Source: a virus
DNA: 56,197 nucleotides
Strand: one strand, 5' to 3'
IMG/VR virus record: IMGVR_UViG_3300041809_000302
Span: 1-56,197 of that record
A program made the translations under genes and the position numbers. Below are positions 48,001 through 54,743 of this stretch, in pieces (position 1 is the first letter of the stretch; every line of letters starts with the position of its first letter). Below the pieces are notes generated by a model. It made no database searches and was not told the origin of the DNA. It worked only from the letters and a program-made list of their open reading frames with translations.

Positions 48001-49313
48001 TCTACTTCAAAGTCACGACTGCGGGCACGTCTGGATCAAGTCAGCCGAACTGGAGTAGCTCTTGCGCCACTACTTGCACGGACAGTGGGGTGACATGGAC
48101 AAACCAAGGCGCACCTTATTGCAGCACGGATGGTACATACTCAGACGAATGGACGCTGCACTCCATGTTTGTAACACCGAGCAATTGGACGGAGATCGCC
48201 AATGGCGCGGGACAGGGAGCTTGCACCACAGCGGAACTTCAGGGACCCTATAGTTGGCAATCCACCACACTGAACGTTGCGGCTAATACGTTCACCAGCG
48301 GCGGCCACTTTTCCGGTGGCTACTCGCACGTCATGCAGGGCACGAACAGCCCGCAAGGGCAGACCGCGGTCGCTTCTTTCGTTCCGACCCAAATCGGACC
48401 CGCCTACAACACGCTTCAGTCAAGCTACGTCGGCATCTCCAACAGCACCTACCTCGACATGCATTTCACCTGTAACGGGGAGAACATCTACGATTCTATG
48501 CCCTGTTATGTTACGAACACGTCTTACACGACAGGGCACGGTAGCTTGAACCCAGCAACGGTGGGGAATCCGGGATACGATTACGCGAACAACGGCTGCG
48601 GACTCCGCGATCCCATGTCAGCGTGGTCCGGTCCTCCATTCAACTGCGGCAACTTGAATCCCTTCAGCGGTTACGGCGTGAACGAAGTACGTCTCTATCC
48701 GATGGCTGTTCCGATGGGAGGCACGACATCTTGCACTTCAGCTCCATGCGCTGGCACGCAGGCTCCGTTGCGCGTCAGCCCGAATTATCTCGGAGCTAAC
48801 GGCTGGAGCTTTAACTCGCAGAACGCGACGATTGATTCAGGAATCGATAACGCAATGGTTACCGTCACCACTGACATGCTAGGAACGTTTGGGACAATCT
48901 GGAATTCGCAAGTGACCGGATGCGGCGGCAATACTTGCTATCGTCCAGTGCAGGGTGGTCCACCGTGGCAAGCGGGTCACGTTTACAACGCTGGAGACGT
49001 GATTACCTCGCAGACAGTAGCGGTGTCAGCTACCGTTTCAACCGGAACACAAGCATTATATTGCACGTTCTACACCGTGGCTGGAGGAACCAGCGGAACC
49101 CCTACAGAGCCCACTTGGACGAATGGAGGGCACACGGCTTGTTTGGCGAGCGTGACAGACAATGGGGTTACGTGGGTTCCGGTCACCAGCACCAACTATG
49201 GGGCCACGACCTACGCTGGGCTGACGAATGCGCGTACCGACGTGATTGCTATATTTACTGGCAACCCAGCCACAATTAGCGCTCCCTCTGCTCTGATGAT
49301 TGGTGTACCTTAA
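45057..49313 (+). CDS. Giant secreted beta-helix/Fn3/propeller protein with signal peptide
   Basis: 1418 residues from TTG 45057, which overlaps the preceding stop and has GAGGG upstream, in a sequence context very similar to the previous gene's start. MKRFSLIAFMLSATMAFGSA is a signal peptide. Residues about 20-560: right-handed beta-helix (IEILNQSYVIIDGGSNGMME; NLTIQHVYDSCG). Residues about 570-650: Fn3-like (SRLYYYRACATNSAGTGYGS). The rest: a propeller-like or lectin-like region with many Trp and Cys. Predicted extracellular adhesin or carbohydrate-active protein. Confidence 0.7.
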   Translation: MKRFSLIAFMLSATMAFGSATTLYVAQSAGTFSGGSACNGQTAVSLATANGSGFWGSGSTQAGPGTTVYLCGALTASAGAVGLNIQNSGTSGSPLIILFDTGTTFKSPNFAGSAQGSPCSSSCGGIEILNQSYVIIDGGSNGMMENTAAGSSTITCQSGSACTYHGGTVAVWVKGAHNIVRNLTIQHVYDSCGATNCSDTSGSDVTSGITVDTGEDNDLICNNSISDVSYGFSSDASGSAPTPSSTVNCQSNTIPTGISVYWNTFNDACHHIQPNGSGYIDIGFNFIGTFTNWIWPGTGNGCHTDGIILYGDSSKLVGYIHHNEFSGDLGLGSPTGEIYCTYGGGESQCYVYRNLFIGIGNDPTCCQGISFAVDSAPGAMGPYDEYNNTLSGYLYMFEKYGELTADTFDFRNNIFVTPSGGYHYQEQNGGVCTHQTINGDLYNGGRSSPWGLCGVLVGSLSTWQSDCTSGGGTLCDAKSSTTAANLSAGYVPNSGSPAITLGDNLTSLSIPTLNIGAPQTFGAGGSCGTGCLAAAATGNWDAGAYPFASASVVPPTVTTTTVTSITATSASSGGTVTSNGGASVTAEGVAYGTSPNPTSPCTGSGTATPYTTTLNSLLPSRLYYYRACATNSAGTGYGSDLSFTTLAATSCANLGHTAQGGSLGPPNYGQLCTDLNLDTLGYLPVLQTNYAADYGATGAGMCDYNSFGQKVCRLTDALTDPNYVGAIYANNNTGADQDNHIAGDHSSVIVQSNSAERTFIILYNTATNTWTGSLGSPGGWPSATGYNPYYILSRNVAYNPLNSKQVYALYVNKSTPSAILDLIDFTSCVSNGAPAATCSPTVTQITDFAQDTCGTGTKLVNQSPTQSNGFGFYPTYTTTIQIDNAGQNITWGMSNNQPAVPGSGQGAQNTGTIMLSWSIPAHGCRYYNIGGATYWGVGAQQVAGDWGPTGPVTMQYYTPWSGSNSYALNTLMQPTSNNPTHLYFKVTTAGTSGSSQPNWSSSCATTCTDSGVTWTNQGAPYCSTDGTYSDEWTLHSMFVTPSNWTEIANGAGQGACTTAELQGPYSWQSTTLNVAANTFTSGGHFSGGYSHVMQGTNSPQGQTAVASFVPTQIGPAYNTLQSSYVGISNSTYLDMHFTCNGENIYDSMPCYVTNTSYTTGHGSLNPATVGNPGYDYANNGCGLRDPMSAWSGPPFNCGNLNPFSGYGVNEVRLYPMAVPMGGTTSCTSAPCAGTQAPLRVSPNYLGANGWSFNSQNATIDSGIDNAMVTVTTDMLGTFGTIWNSQVTGCGGNTCYRPVQGGPPWQAGHVYNAGDVITSQTVAVSATVSTGTQALYCTFYTVAGGTSGTPTEPTWTNGGHTACLASVTDNGVTWVPVTSTNYGATTYAGLTNARTDVIAIFTGNPATISAPSALMIGVP

Positions 49314-49330
49314 AGCATAAAGGAGACTGT

Positions 49331-50005
49331 ATGCGGAAAATTGCAGTGATTTTAGTCCTGTTAGCCAGTTTCGCTTTTTCGCAGTCGCACCAACCGCTTA
49401 AAGCTAAGATCGTCAGATCAGCTAGTGGCGCGAGCGTGTCACTGACTTGCACTTCTCCGGGAAGCGTGGCTGTTGCTTTCAACTTCTATCGCGGTACGGT
49501 TTCAGGTGGTCCGTACACGATACTCGGAACTAGTCCCATGGTAGCAACGTGCGCCTATACGGATGCTACGGTTTCTCCGGGGACAACGTACTACTACGTG
49601 GCGACGGCGCTTGATATTGCCGTAGGCGCGACCTGTCCAACTGGGCAGACGTGCGAAAGTGGCTATTCCAATCAGGCGACTGCTGTTGTACCATTCCCGC
49701 CTCCTCCTAATCCTCCGACTGGATTGACCGTTGGGACAATCGTGGGAACGAGTGTTCCCCTGGAGTGGGTCCCGCCCGTCCCTCAAACTGGGGTATATGT
49801 TGATTACTATGCAGTCTTTACCTGTAGCGGGAAGTTATGCCCTAATCCCGTTTGGATTTCAAGCGTAAGCATACCGGGATACACCGATACTAGCTGCACC
49901 CCGCGTCCGCGAGTCTGTCGTTATTTCGTAAGGGCACATGACACAGTTGCTGGCCTAAAGGTAGTAACGGCACGCAGCAACATTGCTACGGCGGTTGTCC
50001 AGTAG
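49331..50005 (+). CDS. Secreted two-domain Fn3 protein with signal peptide
   Basis: 224 residues; AAAGGAG six bases before ATG. MRKIAVILVLLASFAFSQSH is a signal peptide. Two Fn3 domains follow (YTDATVSPGTTYYYVATALD; a second from PPTGLTVGTIVGTSVPLEW). Five or more Cys may form disulfides. Small companion of the giant secreted genes. Confidence 0.75.
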   Translation: MRKIAVILVLLASFAFSQSHQPLKAKIVRSASGASVSLTCTSPGSVAVAFNFYRGTVSGGPYTILGTSPMVATCAYTDATVSPGTTYYYVATALDIAVGATCPTGQTCESGYSNQATAVVPFPPPPNPPTGLTVGTIVGTSVPLEWVPPVPQTGVYVDYYAVFTCSGKLCPNPVWISSVSIPGYTDTSCTPRPRVCRYFVRAHDTVAGLKVVTARSNIATAVVQ

Positions 50006-50042
50006 AACGGGTTCTGATTGGGTAGGGAAATGTGGTGATCCA

Positions 50043-50294
50043 GTGATCTATGAGAAATTACATCCTTCGGAGATTCGGGCTGCTGATACACTGTGCATGC
50101 TGGCAAAGTATGGCATGAACTGCAAAAGTCAGGACGTTGCCAACGTTTTGGGTATCTCAAAAGCTACTGTCAAGCAGCACTTGAGCCAAGCGATGGAAAA
50201 GACGGGTTTCTTTGATCGAATTAACTTCATACTGGCTTGGCGATGCGAGATCTTTCAGATTGGATTACGGCATTTGGGCATGATACCGAAATAA
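50043..50294 (+). CDS. LuxR/GerE-type helix-turn-helix protein
   Basis: 83 residues from GTG 50043. KSQDVANVLGISKATVKQHL then SQAMEKTGFFDRINFILAW matches the LuxR-type HTH ('-A--L-IS--TVK-HL----K-G---R'). It has no N-terminal signal-binding or receiver domain, like GerE. Located at the border of the fibre and lysis genes, it could time late expression or respond to the host. Upstream bases 50006-50042 hold a small GAAC-like palindrome only. Confidence 0.7.
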   Translation: MIYEKLHPSEIRAADTLCMLAKYGMNCKSQDVANVLGISKATVKQHLSQAMEKTGFFDRINFILAWRCEIFQIGLRHLGMIPK

Positions 50295-50313
50295 CGACCT
50301 GAAAGGGGTACAG

Positions 50314-50514
50314 GTGTTTGAATCAGAGTCTTCAGAACATCATGCGATTCTCGTTGCGGTGTTGGCACTTATCGGGAAGGTGATATGGGATTGGCTCACC
50401 AGCGGGAGATCGAAGCAAACGAAAGACGACGTGAGCGAACTAAGGACCCTGCTGCACGAAATGAATGATCGGCAGAAGAAGATGTGGGAATACATGTTAG
50501 GGAGGCACAAATGA
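50314..50514 (+). CDS. Holin-like or XhlA-like membrane protein, 66 aa
   Basis: GTG 50314 after AAAGGGG. MFESESSEHHAILVAVLALI then GKVIWDWL is one membrane helix, followed by a charged helix (VSELRTLLHEMNDRQKKMWE). Reminiscent of the XhlA/BhlA type of phage lysis accessory proteins, though those usually place the membrane helix last. Confidence 0.55.
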   Translation: MFESESSEHHAILVAVLALIGKVIWDWLTSGRSKQTKDDVSELRTLLHEMNDRQKKMWEYMLGRHK

Positions 50515-50711
50515 TTACGTTATTGCTTTACCTTGTTGTTGCAGTGCTCATACTGTCATTCGCGGTGTGGGTGATTCGTACCTTTTGTCCGCCGGAGTTC
50601 CAGAAGTACGCGTTTCTTCTGGTCGGGCTGGTGGTGCTCATCTTCGTGTGCTATACGCTGCTGGGGATGGGCAATGGAGGCGGGATAAGCATTCCTCGCA
50701 CGTTGCGATGA
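50511..50711 (+). CDS. Two-helix membrane protein, holin candidate
   Basis: 66 residues; ATGA overlap. MITLLLYLVVAVLILSFAVW (helix 1), the loop TFCPPEFQKYAF, then LLVGLVVLIFVCYTLLGMG (helix 2). The pattern resembles small bacterial and phage membrane proteins with a conserved 'PP-FQ' loop. It could be a holin or antiholin. Confidence 0.6.
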   Translation: MITLLLYLVVAVLILSFAVWVIRTFCPPEFQKYAFLLVGLVVLIFVCYTLLGMGNGGGISIPRTLR

Positions 50712-50902
50712 CCAACGACGGGGCGCAGTGGCTGGCAAATCACCTCAACGGGCCGAATGGGGAGAAGAAGCCGTTCGGATGCTTCTGGTGCGGCGGGACG
50801 GTTATCAGTCACCGATCATCATGTCCCGGCTACGACGCGGTGCACCAGTTGGACGAAGGCAGTAGCGGTGAAGGGAATCCAGGACAAACAGGAGGCAACT
50901 AA
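50708..50902 (+). CDS. Zinc-ribbon-like protein, 64 aa
   Basis: ATGA overlap with the membrane protein. FGCFWCGGTVISHRSSCPGY gives Cys-x2-Cys and a later His/Cys, a plausible zinc site. Gly/Glu-rich tail. Stop overlaps the next ATG (TAATG). No family recognised. Confidence 0.55.
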   Translation: MTNDGAQWLANHLNGPNGEKKPFGCFWCGGTVISHRSSCPGYDAVHQLDEGSSGEGNPGQTGGN

Positions 50903-51216
50903 TGAACGGGTTAATGACGAAGTTGCTTGGAAGTTCATGGCGCACGACTATTGGAGGCGCGATGGTTGGCGTTCCGCCTTTAGTGTTCGCAGCAGCACAG
51001 GCAGCCAATATCACCTTTGGTCACTGGACGTTGTTCGCTCTTACCTTAACTACAGGATTAGGTGCCTTGATTCTCGGCGGAAACGCAAAGGATCAGCAGG
51101 TCCATTCTACCGCCGCGCAAGTTCAAGTGGCGACCATTGACGCTGGGCCGCAACCTGATCCGGCGACGGTCGCAGCAGCACAGGCGGCACTCGATGCCGC
51201 CAAGAAGGGACTATGA
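50902..51216 (+). CDS. Holin-like membrane protein, 104 aa
   Basis: Two hydrophobic segments (TTIGGAMVGVPPLVFAAAQA and WTLFALTLTTGLGALILGG) are followed by a soluble Ala-rich tail (PATVAAAQAALDAAKKGL). Size and topology fit a class II type holin, which would permeabilise the inner membrane at lysis. The longest of the three small membrane proteins in this cluster and the best holin candidate. Confidence 0.6.
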   Translation: MNGLMTKLLGSSWRTTIGGAMVGVPPLVFAAAQAANITFGHWTLFALTLTTGLGALILGGNAKDQQVHSTAAQVQVATIDAGPQPDPATVAAAQAALDAAKKGL

Positions 51217-51806
51217 CCATGCAAACTCGAAGGGGATTCATCCAGCGTGTATCCATGCTGTTCGGTGCGCTCGCCGTATCCGGTGGAACCATGTTTATGT
51301 CTGCTTGTGGGGTTGTAAACAATCTTCTCACCGCATTCCAGACTATCCTGAATATCCTGTCCGCGGCCGGCTTGGTTCCCGGGGGAGCTTTAGTCACAAC
51401 GGCTCTATCCGCGGTCATTTCCGAATTGCAGGCATACGAATCAGCGCCAGCAGCCGACAAGGATTCGATTGGTATGGATCTGTCTCTGGCCATTCAGTTG
51501 GCTCAGGCACGTCTGCAGTCATGGTTCTCTGGTCTGAACTTGACGGGACCGCTGGCGGTTGTGATCGAGAGTTTGGTGAGCGTCATCCTTTCGACGCTGG
51601 CTGGGCTACTGCCAACATTACCTGTACCCCCACAATCCAGATATGCAGCTATCAGCTCTGAACTCAAGGCAGTTCCGCATCCGGTCATCTATCGTCCGGT
51701 TGGAACGATCATCATCAACAAGAAGGGTCTGCGGAGAGCTTATGAGCAGTTCCGGACCAGTTTCAATGCAGTTTTAGTCGCCTACGGCTACCAGAAGGCA
51801 TTCTGA
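51213..51806 (+). CDS. Tat-type lipoprotein in the lysis block
   Basis: 197 residues. MTMQTRRGFIQRVSMLFGAL then AVSGGTMFMSAC: a twin-arginine motif T-R-R-G-F-I-Q (Arg6-Arg7), a hydrophobic stretch and a lipobox ending at Cys32. This is a Tat-routed lipoprotein leader as used in diderm bacteria. The mature part is helical and hydrophobic (NLTGPLAVVIESLVSVILST). ATGA and TGATG overlaps tie it to the holin-like and peptidase-like genes. It might act like an outer spanin or exclude superinfection; neither is shown. Confidence 0.7.
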   Translation: MTMQTRRGFIQRVSMLFGALAVSGGTMFMSACGVVNNLLTAFQTILNILSAAGLVPGGALVTTALSAVISELQAYESAPAADKDSIGMDLSLAIQLAQARLQSWFSGLNLTGPLAVVIESLVSVILSTLAGLLPTLPVPPQSRYAAISSELKAVPHPVIYRPVGTIIINKKGLRRAYEQFRTSFNAVLVAYGYQKAF

Positions 51807-52492
51807 TGCCATTACCTAGACCGAGAGGAGCTACGCCATCACCGAGACATGAACTAGCAGCGGCTAGTCCGCATGTCATTGAAGGCGTGGCTCCTGCCCA
51901 ATTTCTTCGCCTTCCGTCAAAGCTATCCATGTGGCTGAACGACGTTGATGGAGACTGTGTTACCGCGGAAGAAGCCTTTAAGGTCGCCTGCATGAATCCG
52001 GAAGTGTTTATCACCGATTCAACCGTCCAGGCGTGGGCCTCGGCTCGCGGAGTGCTGAATGGTGCCGTTATCTCCGGAGTGCTGTACATGATGCACAAGT
52101 GGGGATTCGAGCAGGGCGGCGTGAATTACGGAGATGGCGACAAGCATGGCATCGACTGGACAAATGCCCCGCTTCTCCAGAATGCAATTTGGAAAAGCCC
52201 GGTAAAATTCGGAGTGGCCGGCGATCAGTTGGAGTATGCCGTGCCCAGCCCTCCGAGCAATGGTTGGCTCGCTACCGGATTCCAACAGGATACGAACGAA
52301 GATCACTGTGTGTCTCTTAGCGGATATGGGCCAATCTCGTGGCTGGCCAGCCAGCTCGGCACCCAGATCGACAGCAATGCTCCAGGATATGCGTTATTCA
52401 CATGGTCATCGGTTGGAATCATTGATGTGCCCTCAATGCTGGCGATAACCGGGGAAGCGTGGATTCGCTCCCCAGGTACGGTAATCAGATGA
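51806..52492 (+). CDS. Cysteine-peptidase-like protein, candidate lytic enzyme
   Basis: 228 residues. GDCVTAEEAFKV (Cys51 at a helix start), NEDHCVSLSGYG (His167 at a strand start) and ALFTWSSVGIID (Trp200) give the Cys-His order of papain-like folds. Proteins of this type are known to me from soil bacterial genomes with no assigned role. No muramidase, amidase or other endolysin is seen in the window, so this gene, next to holin-like genes, is the best candidate for cell-wall or protein cleavage at lysis. No signal peptide. Confidence 0.6.
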   Translation: MPLPRPRGATPSPRHELAAASPHVIEGVAPAQFLRLPSKLSMWLNDVDGDCVTAEEAFKVACMNPEVFITDSTVQAWASARGVLNGAVISGVLYMMHKWGFEQGGVNYGDGDKHGIDWTNAPLLQNAIWKSPVKFGVAGDQLEYAVPSPPSNGWLATGFQQDTNEDHCVSLSGYGPISWLASQLGTQIDSNAPGYALFTWSSVGIIDVPSMLAITGEAWIRSPGTVIR

Positions 52493-52534
52493 ACGGCGTT
52501 AGACGAGCGCAACTACGGAAGAGGGGAGAGCCAA

Positions 52535-52753
52535 GTGATTCAGCATCAACTAAAACTTCGACCTTGCAAGAAACAAGAACAGACCTGCGAACAGTTTCTC
52601 TATCACTTGTCCTCTGTCTGGAACTGGGCGGGGAGGGCAGGAAGTGAGCCGTGCCTGCCACTCGGGTTTTTGAAACTCGCTTTCGAGGAGACTTTGGGCG
52701 ACCGTTTCGATATTTGGAGGATTAGTCATGCCATTAAATCTGGAGCTAGCTAA
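52535..52753 (+). pseudogene. TnpB-like N-terminal fragment
   Basis: 72 residues from GTG 52535 with GGGGAG upstream. IQHQLKLRPCKKQEQTCEQF then LYHLSSVWNWAGR resembles the start of IS605-type TnpB/OrfB proteins ('--KLRPTK-QE-----L---V-N-A--'). Nothing after residue 36 fits the family and no RuvC-like domain follows. Probably a remnant, or a small gene that captured this helix-turn-helix. It overlaps another short frame and the next gene by 26 bases. Confidence 0.45.
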
Positions 52754-53102
52754 CCAACTGAACAACTTTCTGAGCGGAAGTCTGGACCTGTCGGCCTACC
52801 GAGAGGCAATGATGCGAGTTCGTGTCGAAAAGCTAGAATCACTGTTGCTCCGGGACAAAAATTTCGTGTATGAATTTGAAACCCGCTATGCCCAACTTAA
52901 AGCGGAGGCGTTAACGGAGTATCAATTCAAAGAGCTGTTGACGTATGCCGCTATCTCCGACTCTGCGGCGACGACTTCGCAGCCAAAGGTCTGGTTCTAC
53001 CCCGATCCACAAGAGGAAAAAGCCAGAGTGGACACGAAAGCGGAAGGGCAGACAGCGAATTATTCCGAACTAGTCCGCGAGGAGCCCATCGACGGTGGTT
53101 AA
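52728..53102 (+). CDS. Hypothetical protein, 124 aa, last full rightward gene
   Basis: ATG 52728 has GGAGG seven bases upstream. Helical N-terminal two thirds (MPLNLELANQLNNFLSGSLD; REAMMRVRVEKLESLLLRDK), Pro/Glu-rich end. No family recognised. Confidence 0.6.
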   Translation: MPLNLELANQLNNFLSGSLDLSAYREAMMRVRVEKLESLLLRDKNFVYEFETRYAQLKAEALTEYQFKELLTYAAISDSAATTSQPKVWFYPDPQEEKARVDTKAEGQTANYSELVREEPIDGG

Positions 53103-53105
53103 ATA

Positions 53106-53174
53106 ATGAAAATAATGGAGTTGGCGCTCATCATCGCTCTGCTCAACCTGCCTGCTCCCGCTTATATCTGCTGA
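53106..53174 (+). CDS. 22-aa hydrophobic peptide at the convergence point
   Basis: ATG 53106 with GGTGG upstream. MKIMELALIIALLNLPAPAY then Ile-Cys. It resembles a bare signal or membrane segment. It overlaps the end of the convergent minus-strand gene. Weak call. No clear terminator is visible where the two directions meet. Confidence 0.3.
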   Translation: MKIMELALIIALLNLPAPAYIC

Positions 53175-53397
53175 TAGAATCATATAGTCTACTTCCCCAG
53201 ATAAGTGCGAATCCCAAAGGTATACAGCATCCCAGGAAAGGAGAATAATCAAGGACGTGTTCAAAGCGGCTGTTCATTAGACCTAGAGCTTCGACAGCTT
53301 TTTGCGCGTTGTAGCATACAAACGATAAATGCAGCAATACGAAGAAGCCCATTACGAACACCGACAAGCACAGTGCACAGATGATAATGCGAATCAT
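53143..53397 (-). CDS. Two-helix membrane protein, last leftward gene
   Basis: 84 residues. MIRIIICALCLSVFVMGFFV then LLHLSFVCY (helix 1), and SPFLGCCIPLGFALIWGSRL (helix 2), with a charged tail (YDSISRYKREQAG). Start overlaps the preceding stop (ATGA). Unknown role; candidate exclusion or host-envelope factor. Confidence 0.65.
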   Translation of the reverse strand: MIRIIICALCLSVFVMGFFVLLHLSFVCYNAQKAVEALGLMNSRFEHVLDYSPFLGCCIPLGFALIWGSRLYDSISRYKREQAG

Positions 53398-53510
53398 TTT
53401 TCTCCCTCCGGGTTGCGGTCCTCGGCCAGAGATAAAGACAAACGGCGCATTCGCTCATTCAAACCCTCACGTAAATCTTCCTGATATTCGGTCCTAACGC
53501 CCCTCTCCAT
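53394..53510 (-). CDS. Short charged ORF, 38 aa
   Basis: From ATG 53510: MERGVRTEYQEDLREGLNER, then MRRLSLSLAEDRNPEGEK. It ends in an ATGA overlap with the membrane protein gene, which argues for translation, but the upstream half overlaps the zinc protein gene and there is no ribosome site. The frame is open further upstream without good character. Confidence 0.4.
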   Translation of the reverse strand: MERGVRTEYQEDLREGLNERMRRLSLSLAEDRNPEGEK

Positions 53511-53662
53511 GTGCAGTGGGGACAGTATATCTCCGTTGCTATGCAGACATGCTTCGTGTACTGGTTGGCCGGGGCTAGGGTTAGCAGGCCCTCGCCACAA
53601 GCCGGACACCGTGGGCACCAGTTCTCGTCACTTGGACTCGTCGGCGGAGGTGCGGTACTCAT
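53459..53662 (-). CDS. Zinc-ribbon protein, 67 aa
   Basis: ATG 53662 lies eight bases after GGAGG. NWCPRCPACGEGLLTL then CIATEIYCPHCTWRG gives two Cys pairs, a standard zinc ribbon. Small nucleic-acid or protein adaptor likely. Confidence 0.65.
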   Translation of the reverse strand: MSTAPPPTSPSDENWCPRCPACGEGLLTLAPANQYTKHVCIATEIYCPHCTWRGALGPNIRKIYVRV

Positions 53663-53886
53663 GCCAATTTCCTCCACTTCTCATTCCCTGTATTCCGTGG
53701 TTCCTTCTTATCCAAACGAAGAACGGATAGAGTCTCACATCGTTGCACTGCTGCTCTTGCTGCCTCATTAAACATCACCTGTCTAGCCAGGGGAGTTGCA
53801 TGAATCCGAATCTGCTCAGTCAGCCGCAAGGCCCGCATATAGCCTAGTCTGTAAGCCTTAACCGCTACTGGATCGCTCCAATTCAC
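53659..53886 (-). CDS. Hypothetical helical protein, 75 aa
   Basis: GTG 53886 overlaps the preceding stop (GTGA), and the end overlaps the zinc protein start (ATGA). MNWSDPVAVKAYRLGYMRAL, RLTEQIRIHATPLARQVMFN: basic helices. No family recognised. Confidence 0.6.
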   Translation of the reverse strand: MNWSDPVAVKAYRLGYMRALRLTEQIRIHATPLARQVMFNEAARAAVQRCETLSVLRLDKKEPRNTGNEKWRKLA

Positions 53887-54221
53887 AAAGCCAGCCTAAT
53901 CTGCTTTTGCCGTTGCCAGAAATCCCTTGCCTGTTTTACTTCCTGCCCGCGAACACAGGTACAAGGCAGCCCAGATTCGGCGAGCGTTCCGGCATCCATA
54001 CAAGCTCGGCAAGAGATGGCACAAGTGTTTAACTGTGCCTTCTTTCCATTCACTTCTCGCATCCGATCCCAATTCGCTATTCCGGCTTTCCAGTTTTTCA
54101 TTGGAACCTTGCCAACCATCCAGCCGTTCGTTTCGTAGTGCAAGAAAAACGCCACCGGATCGACAGAGGGGTGACGGCTTTCACAGTAGGCGAAAATTTC
54201 TTCGTAGGATGGCTTTGTCAT
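53883..54221 (-). CDS. Replication-organiser-like protein (DnaT/replisome C-terminal motif)
   Basis: 112 residues. PSYEEIFAYCESRHPSVDPV, AFFLHYETNGWMVGK, then MKNWKAGIANWDRM matches the C-terminal motif of many phage replication initiators and DnaT-like proteins ('V--YC-------D---F---Y---GW--GK--MK-W-----W'), which recruits the host helicase system. The usual DNA-binding N-terminal domain is absent. The C-terminal third is Cys-rich (CAISCRACMDAG; PCTCVRG), probably a zinc site. The best replication candidate in the window. Confidence 0.7.
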   Translation of the reverse strand: MTKPSYEEIFAYCESRHPSVDPVAFFLHYETNGWMVGKVPMKNWKAGIANWDRMREVNGKKAQLNTCAISCRACMDAGTLAESGLPCTCVRGQEVKQARDFWQRQKQIRLAL

Positions 54222-54442
54222 TTTTCGTAAAAGCAGCGCAAAAAAGGCTGGCCCTCGAACGGCTCAATGAAACCAACGCAGAAGCATATACAAAATTTGC
54301 AGTTATAGCAGCAAGTTCTTGCCGTGATGATGTACTTGTGAGCATTACCAGAAGACGCGCCGGTTTTTGCGATGTCATCACTCGTGGGAGGATTATGGTA
54401 CTTCCTCTGGCACCCACATCGACCACATGGGTCAGTCGGCAT
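54218..54442 (-). CDS. Cys-rich zinc-binding protein, 74 aa
   Basis: From ATG 54442: MPTDPCGRCGCQRKYHNPPT, then ARTCCYNCKFCICFCVGF. Ten Cys, likely two zinc sites. It overlaps the next gene by four bases and the previous by 11. The same frame is open upstream to ATG 54724, giving 168 residues, but that extension crosses a better-looking gene in another frame and is Ser/Lys/Pro-rich, so I prefer the short form. Confidence 0.55.
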   Translation of the reverse strand: MPTDPCGRCGCQRKYHNPPTSDDIAKTGASSGNAHKYIITARTCCYNCKFCICFCVGFIEPFEGQPFLRCFYEK

Positions 54443-54653
54443 TTTTTCGCTTTGGGAATTTTCGCATGACGAGGATTTCTTCGAGAGCAGTTCTGAGTTT
54501 GTCGTCGGGTGCGGTTTCAATGTTGAGATAAATCCAGTGGGCGATGGTTCGGACGGCGGTGAGGTCTTGCTCGACAACTGTCCAAGTTCGCTGGCCGCGT
54601 TGCTGCGCTTTTTTGAAACAGGTTGCGTCTCTGGTTTCGTCAATTGTGTACAT
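54432..54653 (-). CDS. Hypothetical protein, 73 aa
   Basis: ATG 54653 with AAAGGG eight bases upstream. QRTWTVVEQDLTAVRTIAHW, then IYLNIETAPDDKLRTALEEI and LVMRKFPKR looks like a compact folded phage protein ('TIL-W---NIETAPD-KLR-A---'), a pattern I recall from other phages without a function. Confidence 0.6.
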   Translation of the reverse strand: MYTIDETRDATCFKKAQQRGQRTWTVVEQDLTAVRTIAHWIYLNIETAPDDKLRTALEEILVMRKFPKRKNAD

Positions 54654-54743
54654 GCTTTTTCCCTTTCTTCGATGTAATCATCGAAGTCGATTGCGTTTTG
54701 AAGTTCTTGATCTAAGATGTTCATAAAGTCAATGCCTTAGATT

